Shown here in pieces: positions 1-12,655 of a stretch of 64,000 nt of DNA (the first letter of the stretch is position 1; each line of letters opens with the position of its first letter). The translations under genes and the position numbers were made by a program. The stretch lies in contig JACKQL020000025.1 of NCBI GenBank assembly GCA_018296165.2, positions 558,001 through 622,000 on the forward strand. Reading direction: 5' to 3'. Source of the stretch: Termitomyces sp. T153. Taxonomy: Eukaryota; Basidiomycota; Agaricomycetes; Agaricales; Lyophyllaceae. The notes below the pieces were generated by a model. That model was not told the origin of the DNA, searched no databases, and worked only from the letters and a program-made list of their open reading frames with translations.

Positions 1-19
1 AGAGTCAACATGGCAGGAA

Positions 20-2086
20 ACAAGATTAGCACTGTGACAGCTGCCAAGGGAAGAACATTTTTTTCCATTTGCCTAGCTTACAAATGTTGAGTCATGTTTC
101 AAGCAATGGACAAGCTTTTTTTCCCAGGAAAGAGAATACTGTAAGGAGACATGAGAGTTTCTCTTCACCAGCTGTGGCATTGCATGGAACAAATGTGTTA
201 ATTCCAGAACCTTGTGTCTCATGCAAGAAACAGTGGCCTCCCCACTTACTTTCCATCCATTTTGACAACTCCCCCAAGCTGACGTGCTTGGCCAAGCTCA
301 TGCTCTCCAGGTCGTTGGCATAAAACATGTCAGAGAGTTCCAAATTCAGTCTCCACAGACAACATATACACCTCATAATAAAACAAGTACTTTCAGTGTA
401 TCAAGCTTCTGGTGCTCATCATTCCACTCTGCCCTCTTCTGCTGGACATCTTGAATAGCAACCTGATGCTTCACTTTCTCTACTTAGATCTGCTGGTAGT
501 AGTGACTTGAAACCCAATCAGGAGCTAATTTGGAAGTCACCCAGTAATCATCTGCACAATTTTGGACACTGTACCTCTTCCAGTCAGAAGTAGACCTGTG
601 GTGTCATTTCTCCCTATGTTCTTGGGAAGAGGTGTGATAGAAGCTCCTCCCTCACTATTTCATGCTTGATTAGTGATGAAGCAACAAGTTCATTACTACA
701 AGGCATTATGGGGAAACTCTAGGGTCCATAAATTTCTCACTAAAGTAGCTCCTCTCCCTTGGAGTCCTTCCAAGGAGACTGTGCCTCAGCATGTGAATAT
801 GCCAAGTGAGTTCATTTGATCTTGGCCACATTGATCATGATACAAAGGACATAGGGATTTGATATCTGAAGCAACAAGTGTCAGTTATCTTCAAAATTAG
901 CCAAGCCAAGAGGAATTATCAAGTGCAAAAAGGAAAGTAAGATATCCCTCTAGAGGCTCTCTATGAGAGTCATCAAACATATCCTTTGAGTTGATATCAT
1001 AATCAAAGTATTATAACTGAAAGGGTTCATTGAACTTATACTGAGAGACATCTGAATAGAGGACCTACTTATTGAACACACTCAACAACTTATTCAATGT
1101 GACTTGGTCTGTAATATTTCTAATGGCAACATTTGATATTGTTCCCATACAGTATGAGGCTATTTTTTTCATCTTCTTTGCACATTAAATAATTACCTTG
1201 CAGTCTTGTATTCTGTCCAAATGGTGGCAACTGTGTTGTTAAGTACAGATCTCTTGGCCTCAGCCTTGAGAGCATTAGATTTTGTGTTCTGCTCTCATAT
1301 TTTGCATTGGAGTCTGGAGAGTGCCTCTTGAGCCCCTGTATTTCTTCATGCTTTGTTTATATACCTGCTGCCATGCACTCCATCTCCTGTACAATATTAT
1401 GATCTGGTCAGTGATTATAGTGATGCTTCTGTCCATCTTCTCTAAATCAGTCTGCATAACTAGAGTGAGTTCAAGGACATCAAAAGATTGATTTTTCTTT
1501 GACTGAATGAGCCCCTAGAGTTGATGCCTCTCTTTACTCAATTCTTCCATTTTACTAATGGCCACTACCTCATTTTCATTGAACTACCTCTTTCATTGTG
1601 GCCACAAAGTTGTGCTGGAATACATGCCAATGAGAATTATATTGTCTGGGAATACATGCACTTCTGTGTGTCCTCAATGTTCTTTGAGACCTTGGGAAGC
1701 CTTGTCTCTTGTGCTATGTTTGTGAATTTGCTCTCCATTTCTTGCTCTCCATTTCTTTGTCCTTGCTGCAAACATGTGCCCAGGCAAATTCTTTCTTGAG
1801 TTTGTCATCATTTTGCTTCTGTTGTCTTGCTGCCTCTTGAAAAGGTACTGTAGCTTCTTTGAATGCAATGCCTAAATCTGGGAAGAACTGATATTTGCTG
1901 GGCACATAGTATACCTGTTTGAAAGCTGAGAAACTTGGCTGCCTCTGAGGAAGAACCAGGCACACAAAAGAACATGAGATTGCATTGTTTTACAGAGTTT
2001 GAAAAATGAACCTTATATTTGTTGCCAGGAGCAGAATCAGGAACCCTCAGGCAGCATTTAGAATGAGAGTTGGCTGGAGCACTCAA
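20..2086 (-). pseudogene. Decayed coding remnant, unrecognised
   Basis: Reading the minus strand gives protein-like stretches in shifting frames, for example around 92-376, 480-760, 1275-1457 and 1674-1965. They are rich in charged residues and glutamine, with coiled-coil-like character near 1700-1960. Stops and frameshifts interrupt every stretch longer than about 90 residues and CpG is almost absent, so I read this as an inactivated gene or mobile-element ORF. No motif identified the family. The strand is inferred from which frames look protein-like, which is weak evidence. Confidence 0.3.
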
Positions 2087-2151
2087 TAAAAAGAACTGAA
2101 TTGCCTTAAATAAATAAATGAAACAGACATAAATTCAAAAGGTCAATTGTA

Positions 2152-2700
2152 TGTGGTCTATTCTTGCTAAGCACAGATCTCTGATTTTTGATATTTTTTG
2201 TGACTTTACAGAATTTCCCAGTTTCTATGCAATGCAATGATCACATGTCTTTGTCATGTGTGGTCTAGGACCTCAACCCATTGGATGACTTGCCTTTAGG
2301 ACTTGTAGTGACTGCTAGAGCCTAGTGACTTGATGATTTGACCTCTTGTGGTATTATTGAACAGTTTTCTTTCTACTTGATCTGGTTTTATTCCTTTGAT
2401 ACCATGGCAGCATTGTGACTGTCATTCCAGGTGTCAAATTTAGCTATACTTTGGATTATTGAGTCTTGTAGGGCATTCCAGCTGAGTTGCCAAAGTCACT
2501 ACTGACCAGTTCACTGTTGCTCACTAGCATTGTCTCCTCTTGTTTTCAATTCACTTACTGACTATAAATACTGTCTTGTTTTCTATACAACCATGAAAAA
2601 ACTGTAGTCTGCAATAGCTCCAGAGTTCAAATCTCAGCTTTTGAATGCTAAGCTTTCTTCCATTGTTCTAATGCTCTTTTAATGACTGTCCATCAGGACC
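2152..2700. repeat. Dispersed repeat R2, copy 1
   Basis: About 550 bp starting near TATTCTTGCTAAGCAC is colinear with 36130-36660, with shared blocks such as CTTTGTCATGTGTGGTCTAG and ACTATAAATACTGTC. Size, single-copy structure and a TATA-like element near its right part fit an LTR or other promoter-bearing repeat, but clean TG...CA ends and a target duplication could not be placed. Copy 2 lies next to the C-terminal end of a Copia coding region, so it may be that element's LTR. Confidence 0.55.
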
Positions 2701-3899
2701 ACAATCCTAGAGGAGGAACTCTTACAGTTGCCAAAGCCACCTTTGGGAAGTGATGCCAACAGCAAGTATGTAGATGGCAAAAGAGACTAGTGGAGTAAGA
2801 AATCAGAGCAAGTAATGAATTGAGAGAAGATCAAACATAAACAAGAGATCAGGTAATGTCAAGGCTGGAGTGCTAGCTAGATAGTAGGAGAGCTTATATA
2901 CAAGTAGGCTACTTCCTGAAGGGCAAGCCAAGACATAGTCTCACAAAGACATTCATGCAACACAGCAGGAAGGAACCTGTGTGCAACAAAACTGGGTTTG
3001 ATCCATCTGACCATGTCATATCTACCAATGTAGACTCAGATCTTAGCAATCGTAGCAATCTCAGCAAGGAGGAGGAGCCAGTGATGGTGAGTGTCAAGAG
3101 GTGGAGGCTGAATAAGTTGGGCAAAGTAGTGTCTGTTGCATCCATCCCAGGTCAGTATTTTGTACAGCATGTGATGATGGTTCTCATTGTTCTTCCTAGC
3201 ATGTGAGAAACCCCATAGATATTGAAGCTTAACATAGTCATGTACTGATTTTTCAATCAACATATCAACATACATATTACATACTGGATAATCTACTATT
3301 GTGTATCTTATGGATTTCAATGGTGATCATCAAGAAGTTCTCAGCATCTCAATGTTATGGCTCAGCATGTCAATGTCATGAAGTGTGTTGACATGCTAAC
3401 TCAAATGGAATCATGTGAGGTTGTATTACATCATCTGGTCTGCATTTTTCTCATGTACCTCTGATTACTCCCTTTACAACACAAGTTCTGGGTTTACCCA
3501 AGCTCCCCACTAGTCTTCTGGGTTTACCCACAGACTGTTAGGTCCTCATGTGGCTTGACTATTTTCCTGCCAGTGCTATGAGTGTGCAGAGTCTTGGAAT
3601 TTTCAGGAGGCTCATGTTTGTGCTCACTGTCAGTGTCCTGTGCCAGTGCAAGTTCTACATCTGGCCCAAATTCCATCCATGCTACAATTGGTGGAAATGG
3701 TGGAGGTGAAAGTGAAGTGAAATTGAGGGCAAAGAATATGGTCTCTCACTATAAAGTCTCATCAGAAATCACTGGAGACCATGTCAGTCTCACAATGATT
3801 CAATACTCCTCTATGCAATGATGCTTTGGCATTGCCATCCACACATTAAGTATCAAGCATGCCTTAAAAACAAGGCCCTTTGTCTGGATCAATCAGATA

Positions 3900-5280
3900 A
3901 TTTTTGCAAGGAGCCTTTGAAATGTCTGCCCTTTCCTTTTGCTCTTTATTCATTATTATCTTCATCATGTCTGTTGTAGAGGTATCTGTGTCTTCTATTG
4001 TCTTTTTTTGCAGGCAATGCTCATATCCTTTCTCTCAGAACAATCAGTACCAATTCTTCTGTGACCTCAAGAGCAGAAAAGGTCCAATCAGCTCTATGAT
4101 TTTCAATCATGATGTCATCCTTGTGTTTATTGATAATGAGTCACATTTATTGAACTGGCCTTTTCACTCTTTGAGTGCTTTCCAATTATAGGCAATGATG
4201 GTCATATCCACATCTATTCAAGAAAGGACTTTGCCCACATCCAAACTCTTCACAAATCAACTTGGGGCAAGGTCATTACTATGGCTTATCTGGACTGGGA
4301 ATCAGCTGCTGGCAATAGAGTTGAGGTGCTCTGTGTAGGTAGCATACAAGGACTTGTGTCCCTAATTCCCCAGGCCAACCAAAAATCTGTGCATGCTCCT
4401 ATTTGAACTTGGGCTTCTTGCTGACCCCACATCACAGTGGTTTACCCAAAAGTCTTCAAAATCCATCAAAATATTTGGATTCAATGATAGTGTTGCTGCC
4501 AAAGTCTATGATGCCACTAATAAATGACTTGTGCTTGTTAGCTATGGTGGAATTCTGAAACATTTTAGCATTGATGGCTGTGGTGAGTTGTGTTTGGTTA
4601 TTAGTTAACTATTCCCCTCACCAGTTAGCAGTTGATTTGAATGAGCTCTGGACCATTGAAGAGCCATCTCAAGCAATACCTGTCAGCCCAGCATTCTTTG
4701 GTAGGGGGCAACAACAATTTTTCTAGTTCACAAGAGAATATTTCTTGCTATTCATCAAGCTACAGGGCTAATTCAGATGATTGCCACTCCTTAGCTCTCC
4801 ATTGGTCACTGTTTCATCATTGGCAGGTCTAGTTCTGGCAGTTTCTGTGCCTCAGTATGGACCAATCAGGTAGGCAGCAGCCCTAACAATCTCTGAAATG
4901 TATGTTTATTGTCTTACCAGCTCCAAGCCCACTTGTTACTGTGCATCTGGCAATGTTTGCAGACAAGTGGTTATGGACTGCAGAGTGGGGTGTCATCCTG
5001 TCCTTATTCTTGGCATTGGTAATCATGTCCTTTGTATCCCTTGATGTGAGTCCATTGAATTTTTGGCCAAGTTCACTGCAGTTGACTTTGCTTTATCAAG
5101 TCTGCTGCTTTCCTGAGATTCTTGTGCTTTGCAGTGCTGCATGTTCAAGATCCTACTGCTCAAGCTCCAGTTGTCACCATCACCTCTGCATTAGTCTTTT
5201 GAAATGGTGGACTGAGCAGTACCCACTCAAACCCCCTTGTACTTGTGCCCATTACATGTACAGTGACTGGCCCACCTAAC
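3900..5280 (+). pseudogene. Decayed WD40-repeat-like protein gene
   Basis: Plus-strand pieces read like beta-propeller blades: one near 4195-4350 with a GHIHIYSRKDF core followed by a TL.HSTWG-type block, and one near 4490-4580 reading VAAKVYDATNK then LVSYGGILKHFSIDG. The spacing of about 40-60 residues between blades and their order fit WD-repeat proteins common in mushrooms. Stops and frameshifts occur throughout and CpG is depleted. A membrane-like hydrophobic segment at 3920-4000 is probably not part of the protein. The assignment rests on motif feel, not on a full alignment. Confidence 0.35.
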
Positions 5281-5589
5281 TTCATCATATAGCAACTGCT
5301 CAATTTGAAACTCCAACAGCAGTGGTTCATGATTGAGTGAAAAGCATGTTTACTGGTGCCATGTTAAATGAAGACAAGGAAGTCAAGGAGGCTTCAGTGT
5401 TTCTGCTCCCAGGTGGTAGCACTCCAAGTGCAACTGTTTCTCTGTGATTTTCCTTGTTCCACATTAAGCAGTTTCAAATGTCATGTTATTGACTACTGGT
5501 TGAAGGACTTCCAGCCTTGAGCTGGAATTGGGTTTGTGAGTTTTGAAGACCACATTGGTTCTGAGCAAGAGAGGCACAGAGGCATTGCC

Positions 5590-6815
5590 TGTCAGGTTCC
5601 GCTGACCTCGGGGGCTCAGCTGCACTGGGTGAGTCCTTACTAGGCGGGCGTGATCCCCTTGCACTGGCAACTGAACACTTGAAAGCGTTCTGGGCACTGA
5701 TGGCTTGCGCGGATAGTCGGTGGGATGTGATCCGGACAGGTCTGGGGAGGTCCGGAGAAGTCGGATTGTGAGGAAACGGGACGGGCTTGGTGGGGTTCAG
5801 GCAGGAGACCATATGGGAGATTCGCAGACACAAAGGAGTAGGCGGCTACGCGATCAATGGGAGCGGAGCCAGGGTTTGATGGGAGATCAATTGGGGTTGA
5901 TGGAGTCCGGGACCAAGCAAAGAGCGAGGTTCGGACCTGGTGAAAGAGTGTTGGGGTTTGTAATCATAATCGCAGAGTTCGTGAGGTTGTTAAGGTTGAG
6001 GAAGACTTGGGCACAACGGCCGGACGGAGTCACCGAGACAGCGTCGGACAAAATGAAATGGAGTCAAGATGGAACATGAGTAGATTTGAGTGGAGATATG
6101 AAACGATAATGAGAATGATAGCAAAATGGAGACAAGACAAGACCGGGAGACTGAGATAAGACTGGGAGACTGAGATAAGGCCGGGAGACTGAGATAAGGC
6201 CGAGAGACTGAGATAAGGCCGGGAGACTGAGATTAAGGAAAACAAATCACAAAACACAAAACACAAAACACAAGAAGGAAACAATCAGACCATAGGTAAC
6301 GTTAAGCAATATCAAGACTAGAGTACAAAGAGCTACTCGACATCTTATATACTGACTACCAGAGAACTTTGGGGTACGTCGGCTGTGGCAGCGGGGCTTG
6401 GTGGAGCTTGATGGAGTGGGCAGGTGTCGGTTGCGATCGAGGGTCGGGCCATGCTGATATATTGTTGGGATCATTTGGGAACGCGGGTCACCCCGAGGTT
6501 GTCATGATACTCCGGAATGGTTTGGAGGAACCAGGGTGTTGAGTTGATGATGGGTGGCAAAGATTGGGAACAGCGGGGGTGGTTCTCAGGGTTCGGGAGA
6601 TCCAGGGTAAGTGTCAGTGGCTGCGGGGAAGGCGTTGAAGTTGGCCAGGGGGCCGTCGGAGTTAGCCAGGGAGGCGTCGGAGTTAGCTGAGGTTGCGTCG
6701 GGGCTAACCAAAATAGGCGCAGGGCATGGGCAGAAGTTCGGCGGAGTGTCAGGGGTTTTGGGGACTCGGGAGGTTGCTGGACAATGTGCAGGGGTCCAGG
6801 GGACGGGTTGTGACA
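5590..6815 (-). mobile_element. Solo LTR, family L1, copy 1 (CpG-intact)
   Basis: A 1226-bp unit with short inverted ends (TGTCA...TGACA) flanked by a perfect 5-bp direct repeat TTGCC at 5585-5589 and 6816-6820. There is no internal coding region, so this is a solo LTR. Orientation is inferred from a TATATAAG box on the minus strand (6343-6350). The sequence is GC-rich and retains its CpGs, unlike everything around it, which marks a recent insertion or one protected from decay. It contains five tandem copies of a ~19-bp GGGAGACTGAGATA-type unit at about 6147-6237. Confidence 0.9.
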
Positions 6816-6879
6816 TTGCCTTCCAGATTGGATGCCAAGTATATTTCAGGGAAAATGATGTTGTGGCTTGAGATGGCTA

Positions 6880-8430
6880 AGATGGTTTGGTATCACATAT
6901 AATACTATCTACTACTGATTATCTCAGGTCCATTAGTTGTGCTGTCCTTTCTATCTTGCTGTCTTTCCTATGCTTCAGACAATCCTGCTTAGTATGGGTA
7001 GCAGTGGCAAGAAGCTTCAGGTTTGCCAGTGTACTTATGCCTGGTGCAGGGATGAAGCAATCTCAGACTCTGAAAGAGGATGTCTTGTTGCTTCCCATGC
7101 ATGGAAAAGGCACAATGACAAGGACAGGATTCAGCAGGTTGCTTCCATAGTTGGCACATCTCAGGAAGCAAACTTGGCAGCCCATGATGCTCAACTGGCC
7201 AATGTAGTGGATAATCTTCCAATTGGCAGCCTCACTTTGCATGCATTGGTGGCTGAACCACCCCACTGCTCCTGTAGAACACATTCTGTTCTCTGGGACA
7301 AAGAAACTTACATTTCTCTTGAAGGGCAATGAACATACATTGAACTCCCTGCATGCAGAGCTGTTGGCAATTGGAAATGTGCCTGATTGCCTGGACAATG
7401 CTGTTTTATTAGATAAGACAGCAGCACTTAGTCACCTCAGACAAGCAGTATTAGACCAATGAACCAGGCTTATTCTGATTGAGGCATTGAAAATTCCAGC
7501 CATGGTAGAAGGCTACTGGGCAGTCTGCATTGTTCATGATGATGTGCTTTTGCTCCTTGAGGTTACTGTGCAGTTATGGCAGGATGTACTGCTGATCCAC
7601 ATTGCAGAGCCCCAAGCAGCTGCCAGGAATGTATTTGATAATGGTAGATTTAACAAACCAATTTAATACACATTGTTGTCTTGACAAGCTTTTCTGCATT
7701 CCCACACTTATCTCTGGTTTCATAGAAGTAGCTCCATTCCCACAACTTGTGATTCTCATGATTGCTGTTTGCCATGTCATCCTTTGTCTCCCTGACCATG
7801 GTACCTACTAGCTCTTTAATGTGCAAAAAAATCTTTAAATTTAATTGTTAAAGTGGTTCCTGCCACATCAAAGGTCTTGTATTTCTTGTTATCTGGCAGC
7901 AGATTCCCATGTGATAGTTATTTGGTGAAGGTCCTTGAAATTGGATAAGAAGCCAGATGTTTATGCAGTCTGCCCCACATGCCACACAATATACCACACA
8001 ATTCCAAAAGTTAGAAATGCCAATCAGGACAAAAATGAGGAAACCTTTGAGAATATTCCTGTATACCCACCATGCCACAATGCCAAATGTTATGGCTGAA
8101 AATGTTAGGAAGTGCTTGTTTGGCCAAAATCAGTTGGCAGGCAGAAAATCACAATTTTTGTCCTCATACAACCTTATGTTGTCTTTGACTTTAAAAAGAC
8201 TGGCTTGAGTGTTTGCTTTCATGTGACAGATATAAGCAGAAAATGGACAAGGCTTGGGAAAAAATGATTGTTTAGGCTGATGGAAAGATAATAGACATCT
8301 TTTAAGGCTCTGCCATTCAGGAATTCAAGGATCCTGATAGTAAAACTCATTTTAGTATGTGTGGTGATGACAGTGCTAGTCATTATCTGTTTTCCCTTAC
8401 TGTTGATTTTTTCAACACCCTAAGCAACTG
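6880..8430. other. CpG-poor stretch with a decayed Cys/His-containing ORF
   Basis: The longest reading is plus strand 6937-7332. It contains a Cys-rich block (CQCTYAWC) followed by SHAWKRHNDKD, which resembles the N-terminal zinc-binding region of some fungal DNA transposases, but nothing further confirms this. From 7480 to 8430 I see only AT-rich, CpG-poor sequence without a recognisable domain. Confidence 0.25.
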
Positions 8431-8439
8431 CAATGGAGT

Positions 8440-8649
8440 GCCCTATTACTATGTGTTTCTATTACTTTATGTCATAACTCCAAGTAATTATTATTATTAT
8501 TGTGGTGTCACCTCATGCTGCCTACCAATTCCTTTACAGTAATTATGTAAGGCAGCACCTTACTTTATACTTTGGAGACAGAATCACAACTGGTTTTGAC
8601 TTATGAGGTTTGAATCATAAGCTGCACAAATTATAACAGAAATGTTACA
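8440..8649 (+). repeat. Probable 5' LTR of Gypsy copy A (decayed)
   Basis: Sequence ending ATAACAGAAATGTTACA at 8649 matches the reverse complement of the element B LTRs at 37223-37438 and 48687-48895, including GTAAGGCAGCACCTTACTT and CATAAGCTGCACAA. The left boundary is diverged and only approximate. It is followed at 8650-8780 by leader sequence that also matches element B, so it is the upstream LTR of the gag-pol copy to its right. Confidence 0.6.
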
Positions 8650-10702
8650 TTTCTTAAGTCAAACAAGTGTTGATTTATTTGCAAAGCAGAAGCTGAACTT
8701 CTGGAGATAAAAGAAGTTCACTGCCACTAGTTACAATCAGAACATTGAAATTTCCACATTCACCTTCCTCAATAGACACAGTTGTGACCATGGAAGGTCA
8801 GATGTCTGGGCCTAGGTCTGAACCAGAGTTAAATGGAGCACTGCAGAGTGCTCCACATGAGACATTGTATCTTGCTATGTCACATCATGGCATGAGGAGA
8901 GAGAGAGGTGTCATGCCAAGAGGGCTGCCAACAGCTACTCCCATTCAACTGCCTGTAGGCAGTCAGGCAGGCATCACAGCTGAGGGCACTCAAGTGCCTT
9001 CTACCTGGTTGTACTCAAAGGTAGAGCTGGAACACATAGTGGTGGTGGCAAGCAAGGAAAAACTTCCCTTGTGTGTGCCCACAGCATTGTGAGTGGAAGG
9101 TCTTAGATCCTTCCTAGTGACTGCAGGAGACCATCATGACTCCTTTCTGGTGGTTACCCTGATAAGGAGTAATGATGAGGAACCTCACAGGCATGCAGCC
9201 CTGTACAATTGCAAGTTGTTCCCACCCTGGACATGAGGCTAGCAGGACTGTCAGCATTGATAAATATGATTCCAGAGGATGTTGGTGACACCTTGGATAC
9301 TGATGGTGAGGCTAACTTGGATGACATCCTCCAATGGAGAGTGTGAGTGTTTTGGCAGGATCAGGTTGAGGTCACTAAGGCCTGAACACAACAATGCTTA
9401 GCTGCAAGAGTAGTTAAGCATATAGCAATCCAGTGGTTGTTAGGAGAGGGGATCATTCCAGAACTTTATATGCTCTTTCAAATGCAGGAGGTAGTGGACT
9501 ACCTCCAGCAGAAAAGCTGCAAGGGTCTCAGGCATCCTCTGCAATGCCTTTGCCATTCATTTGTCTCTGGTTAATGAGGCACTGACCTTACTCCAGACAC
9601 CACAACAGCCTGGCAAAATGCCATGAGACTATGCAGCAAGACAGGCTGCCATAGACCATCAAAGACAGGCTATGATGGGGATGCTGGTAGCAATTGACAT
9701 GCATTGACAGAAGAAGGGTCAGTCATTCCTATTGAATAGCCTATGGTGTGAGTAGACCCACTGGGTCTATACAGAGAGTGTTGATCTGGGAAGATAGAAT
9801 CAACTTACAGTAATTCTGTAATAGTGATCTGGAGGACTTTGGACAGTCCTTCATAGACAATCAAGGAGTGGTGTTCCAAGGGAACACCACCTACAATGCT
9901 TGGCCTGGAGAGTACATTCCTTCCAAATGTCTCCAGCCAGTAAAACCTGAGGAGCATGACATTTGCTTCCCAGGAGAAGACATGCCTGCCAGGACTAAAA
10001 CTAGTCCCCCAATGCATCATGGGCAGGCCGATCAAGGAGGGAGTAACCCTCTAAGTTGGTCTGGCTATTTGGTGGTAGGTCATTGAGAATCAGGACAAGG
10101 TTCACTAAGAGGTGAACCAGACTCCACACCACCACCAAGGCCATTTTTGGAACTAATAGTCCCAGGAAGAGGTGGTGGAGGACCTGGATAGGGACCACCC
10201 TACTCAGGTTGAAGACTATCACCACCCTTAGATGGGGGTCCTCCATATGGTAACAGAATAGGGATACTGACATGGATCCCATACCTGTGGGATGTAGGAC
10301 TGACAGGAGGAGGTCTAGAGCCCTCCCCAAAAGACAGCCATGAAAGTTTTCTATGCTTGTGCAACATTGGGGACAGTTTGCCACTCCAGGAGTGGAGGAA
10401 GCCCATGAGTATCATGCCACATAAGTATCACTGCCAGACAATGCACAATTGTGTAAGGGCAGTGTTGGAGCAGTTGCTCACAGTCCAACTGGCAATCCCA
10501 GATGGACTCAAACACAGATGGAGTGATCTGTCTAAGATGATCACTCCTTATGCCAGTTCAGCCAAGTTTAGTAAACTTGAAGACTGGCTCATGAGTATCT
10601 GCATATTTTATGCAGTAGCACAGTATGGTGGGGATGGGCATGAATGCAAGAAAGTCCTTATCCTTATTGACTTTCTAGCTGCAGGAGCACTGAAATGGTA
10701 CC

Positions 10703-11047
10703 TGTCAGGGGACTTCCATTTCCAACCTCTGTGACTGGTTCCAGCACCTCTGCAGCTTGTTTGACATCTCTGGGGTTCTGGAAAGAGCCCCAGAGTTCTC
10801 CATCTCAGCAACCATTGCCCTAGGGTTAGGAGTAGCTCTGGTCACCTGTACAGTAGTTCCCATGCCTCTGCTGCCCACTGATGCACCATGCCAAGCAGTG
10901 GAGATCCTTAGACTTGTTCTCTTTGGATTCCCCTCTGCTAGGTGATTAGTTACCAATTTGTAACATCATCTACTCTGCTAATATACTTTGGATTCCCCTC
11001 TGCTAGCTGTGTGACTCCAATCCATTGCTCTAGAGGTTGCCCTTACA
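10703..11047. mobile_element. Solo LTR inserted in gag of copy A, family L2
   Basis: A 345-bp TGTCAGG...CTTACA unit interrupts the gag reading frame between the segments that are contiguous in element B. It is bounded by a 5-bp duplication GTACC at 10698-10702 and 11048-11052. A related sequence in the opposite orientation lies at about 21797-22115, sharing GAGAACAAGTCT and AAGGGCAACCTCT. It is CpG-poor, so it is an old insertion. Confidence 0.8.
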
Positions 11048-11559
11048 GTACCTGCAAAATGTGATACATGTCAACAGGACCCAGTCCTACTAGAAGTTTG
11101 AGAATGTGATCCTTGGACTGTACAATCAGTTGCTCAATGATGCAGAATGCTCATGACATGTTCCACAACATGGTGTACACAATCAAAGAGAGAGTGCAAG
11201 GCTTCTATGATGCCTTGCTTGACCATGCTTGAAACATGGCTGTATTTTCAGGAAAATTTACAATTTATGGACAGTTTTTGGAGGGGTACTCTCTGACATG
11301 CTTATATGTTAATATGTGATGGCAGACTTGCTCCTAAAGTGAATACCATGGAGGACTTTGTTTTGGAGACTAAGGCCTATGAAGATAGTATCAAGACTGT
11401 GGTGCACTACTTAGAGCACAACATAAAAAGTTGGACCAGGTGTACTCTATTATTGGTGGCAGCACAGTATCCAAAGTTTAGGACTGCCCTATCCAAACAA
11501 ACAGAGTTGGCAAGACACAGTGCCTGCCTCCAGTTATTTAGACTGATTAGGAGGTCATC

Positions 11560-12070
11560 AGCATATGTGGCCTCAAAGCTATTGACTCCACAGGTCAGTG
11601 GGGGCCACAGTCCTCTCCAACCTACAGGAGCATTGCATGTGGCAAGAAAGCATCTTTCCATGGGAAATAATATGTTAGCCATAGCATTGGGCCAACAAGG
11701 CAAGGATGCCAGGCAGTCTGCTACTTGCTACAAGTATGGTAGAGTTAGCCCCTGTGCCCAAGAATGCAAGAAGCAGAGTAAATCAGCTCCTTCCATGTTT
11801 GTGTGAGTGGCACACACTGCTGCTTCCTCAGATGTAAGAGACCTCAAGAGTAACCATGAAAGTTCTAGGCAAGTATTGCAATGTCTATGTAGACATTACT
11901 ATCTTCAACCACTAATGACATGATTATAGGGACACTATTCATGAGGACACATAATGTCCTCTTAGACTTTCAAATGACAAAGTGGTAATTAATAGAATAG
12001 CTGCTTCACTTCAGGAGTTGGAGCTGGAGGATGTGGATGACCACATATGACACTTTTTGCAGCCATCTAG
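11560..12070 (+). repeat. Internal duplication of gag/protease sequence in copy A
   Basis: This stretch is a diverged, shortened copy of what follows at 12070-13050. It has the pre-knuckle segment (VARKHL...), a zinc-knuckle-like block near 11720, and then directly at 11845-12060 a copy of the protease-end sequence (ATGAAGGTCCTGGGTGAG-like, CATGAGGACACATAA-like, GAGTTGGAGCTGGAGGATG). The acidic linker and protease active site are missing from this first copy. Element B has only one copy, so the duplication is private to copy A. Confidence 0.7.
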
Positions 12071-12655
12071 GTCAGCTAAGAGACCCACTATACATATGGC
12101 CTTAAGACACACACAGTCAAGAGGTGGTATGGGCCAGGGACTTCCCTGACCTGTGGCTGCAGTGCAGGCAGCAAGGAAACATCTTGCTGCAGGGGAGAAT
12201 GTAGTGGCCATAGCATCAGGCCAACCAGGCAAGGATTCTGGGCAGTTCATTAACTGTTATAAGTGTGAAAAGTCTGGGCATTTTGCATGCAAATGTAGAG
12301 AGCCAGCTAAGCCACCTCTCCAAGTGTTTGTGCAGGCAGCTCATACAGCTGCTCTGTCAGATGTGGGAGAGGCTGATGATGAGCAGGAGGAAGAGCCTAT
12401 TGAGGCCAATGGCAATGATGCATTTGAGTCTGACAGGACTCAGGAGCATGGAGAGGAATATATTGAACTGGAAACATATAACAACAAGTACTATACTTGT
12501 GGTAGTGACAGTGAGGGACTGTTTGCCCTCACAGAGGTTCCTACTGGCAAGCATAGAGAGAGAGAACCTAGTAACAAGGTTTGCATGCAAAAAGTGTGGC
12601 TTGTGGCATCTAAAGACACTATGGACTGCCCAGTGCTGCCAGCATAGGACAAAGA

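Larger units (their letters stand above)
8790..12648 (+). pseudogene. Gag of Gypsy copy A (inactivated)
   Basis: The reading starts at MEGQMSGPRSEPELNG and is colinear with gag of element B on the opposite strand (48546 down to 45525). A CCHC zinc knuckle, CYKCEKSGHFACKC, lies at about 12258-12300 and is followed by an acidic linker. The region has many stops, is interrupted by a 345-bp solo LTR at 10703-11047, and contains an internal duplication with a damaged first zinc knuckle (CYKYGRVSPCAQEC) near 11720. Gag would form the virus-like particle and bind RNA. This copy cannot be functional. Confidence 0.8.

Noticed and set aside
5464..5833. Minus-strand ORFs of 77-115 residues
   Set aside because: They cross the boundary between flanking DNA and the solo LTR at 5590, so they cannot be genes of either.
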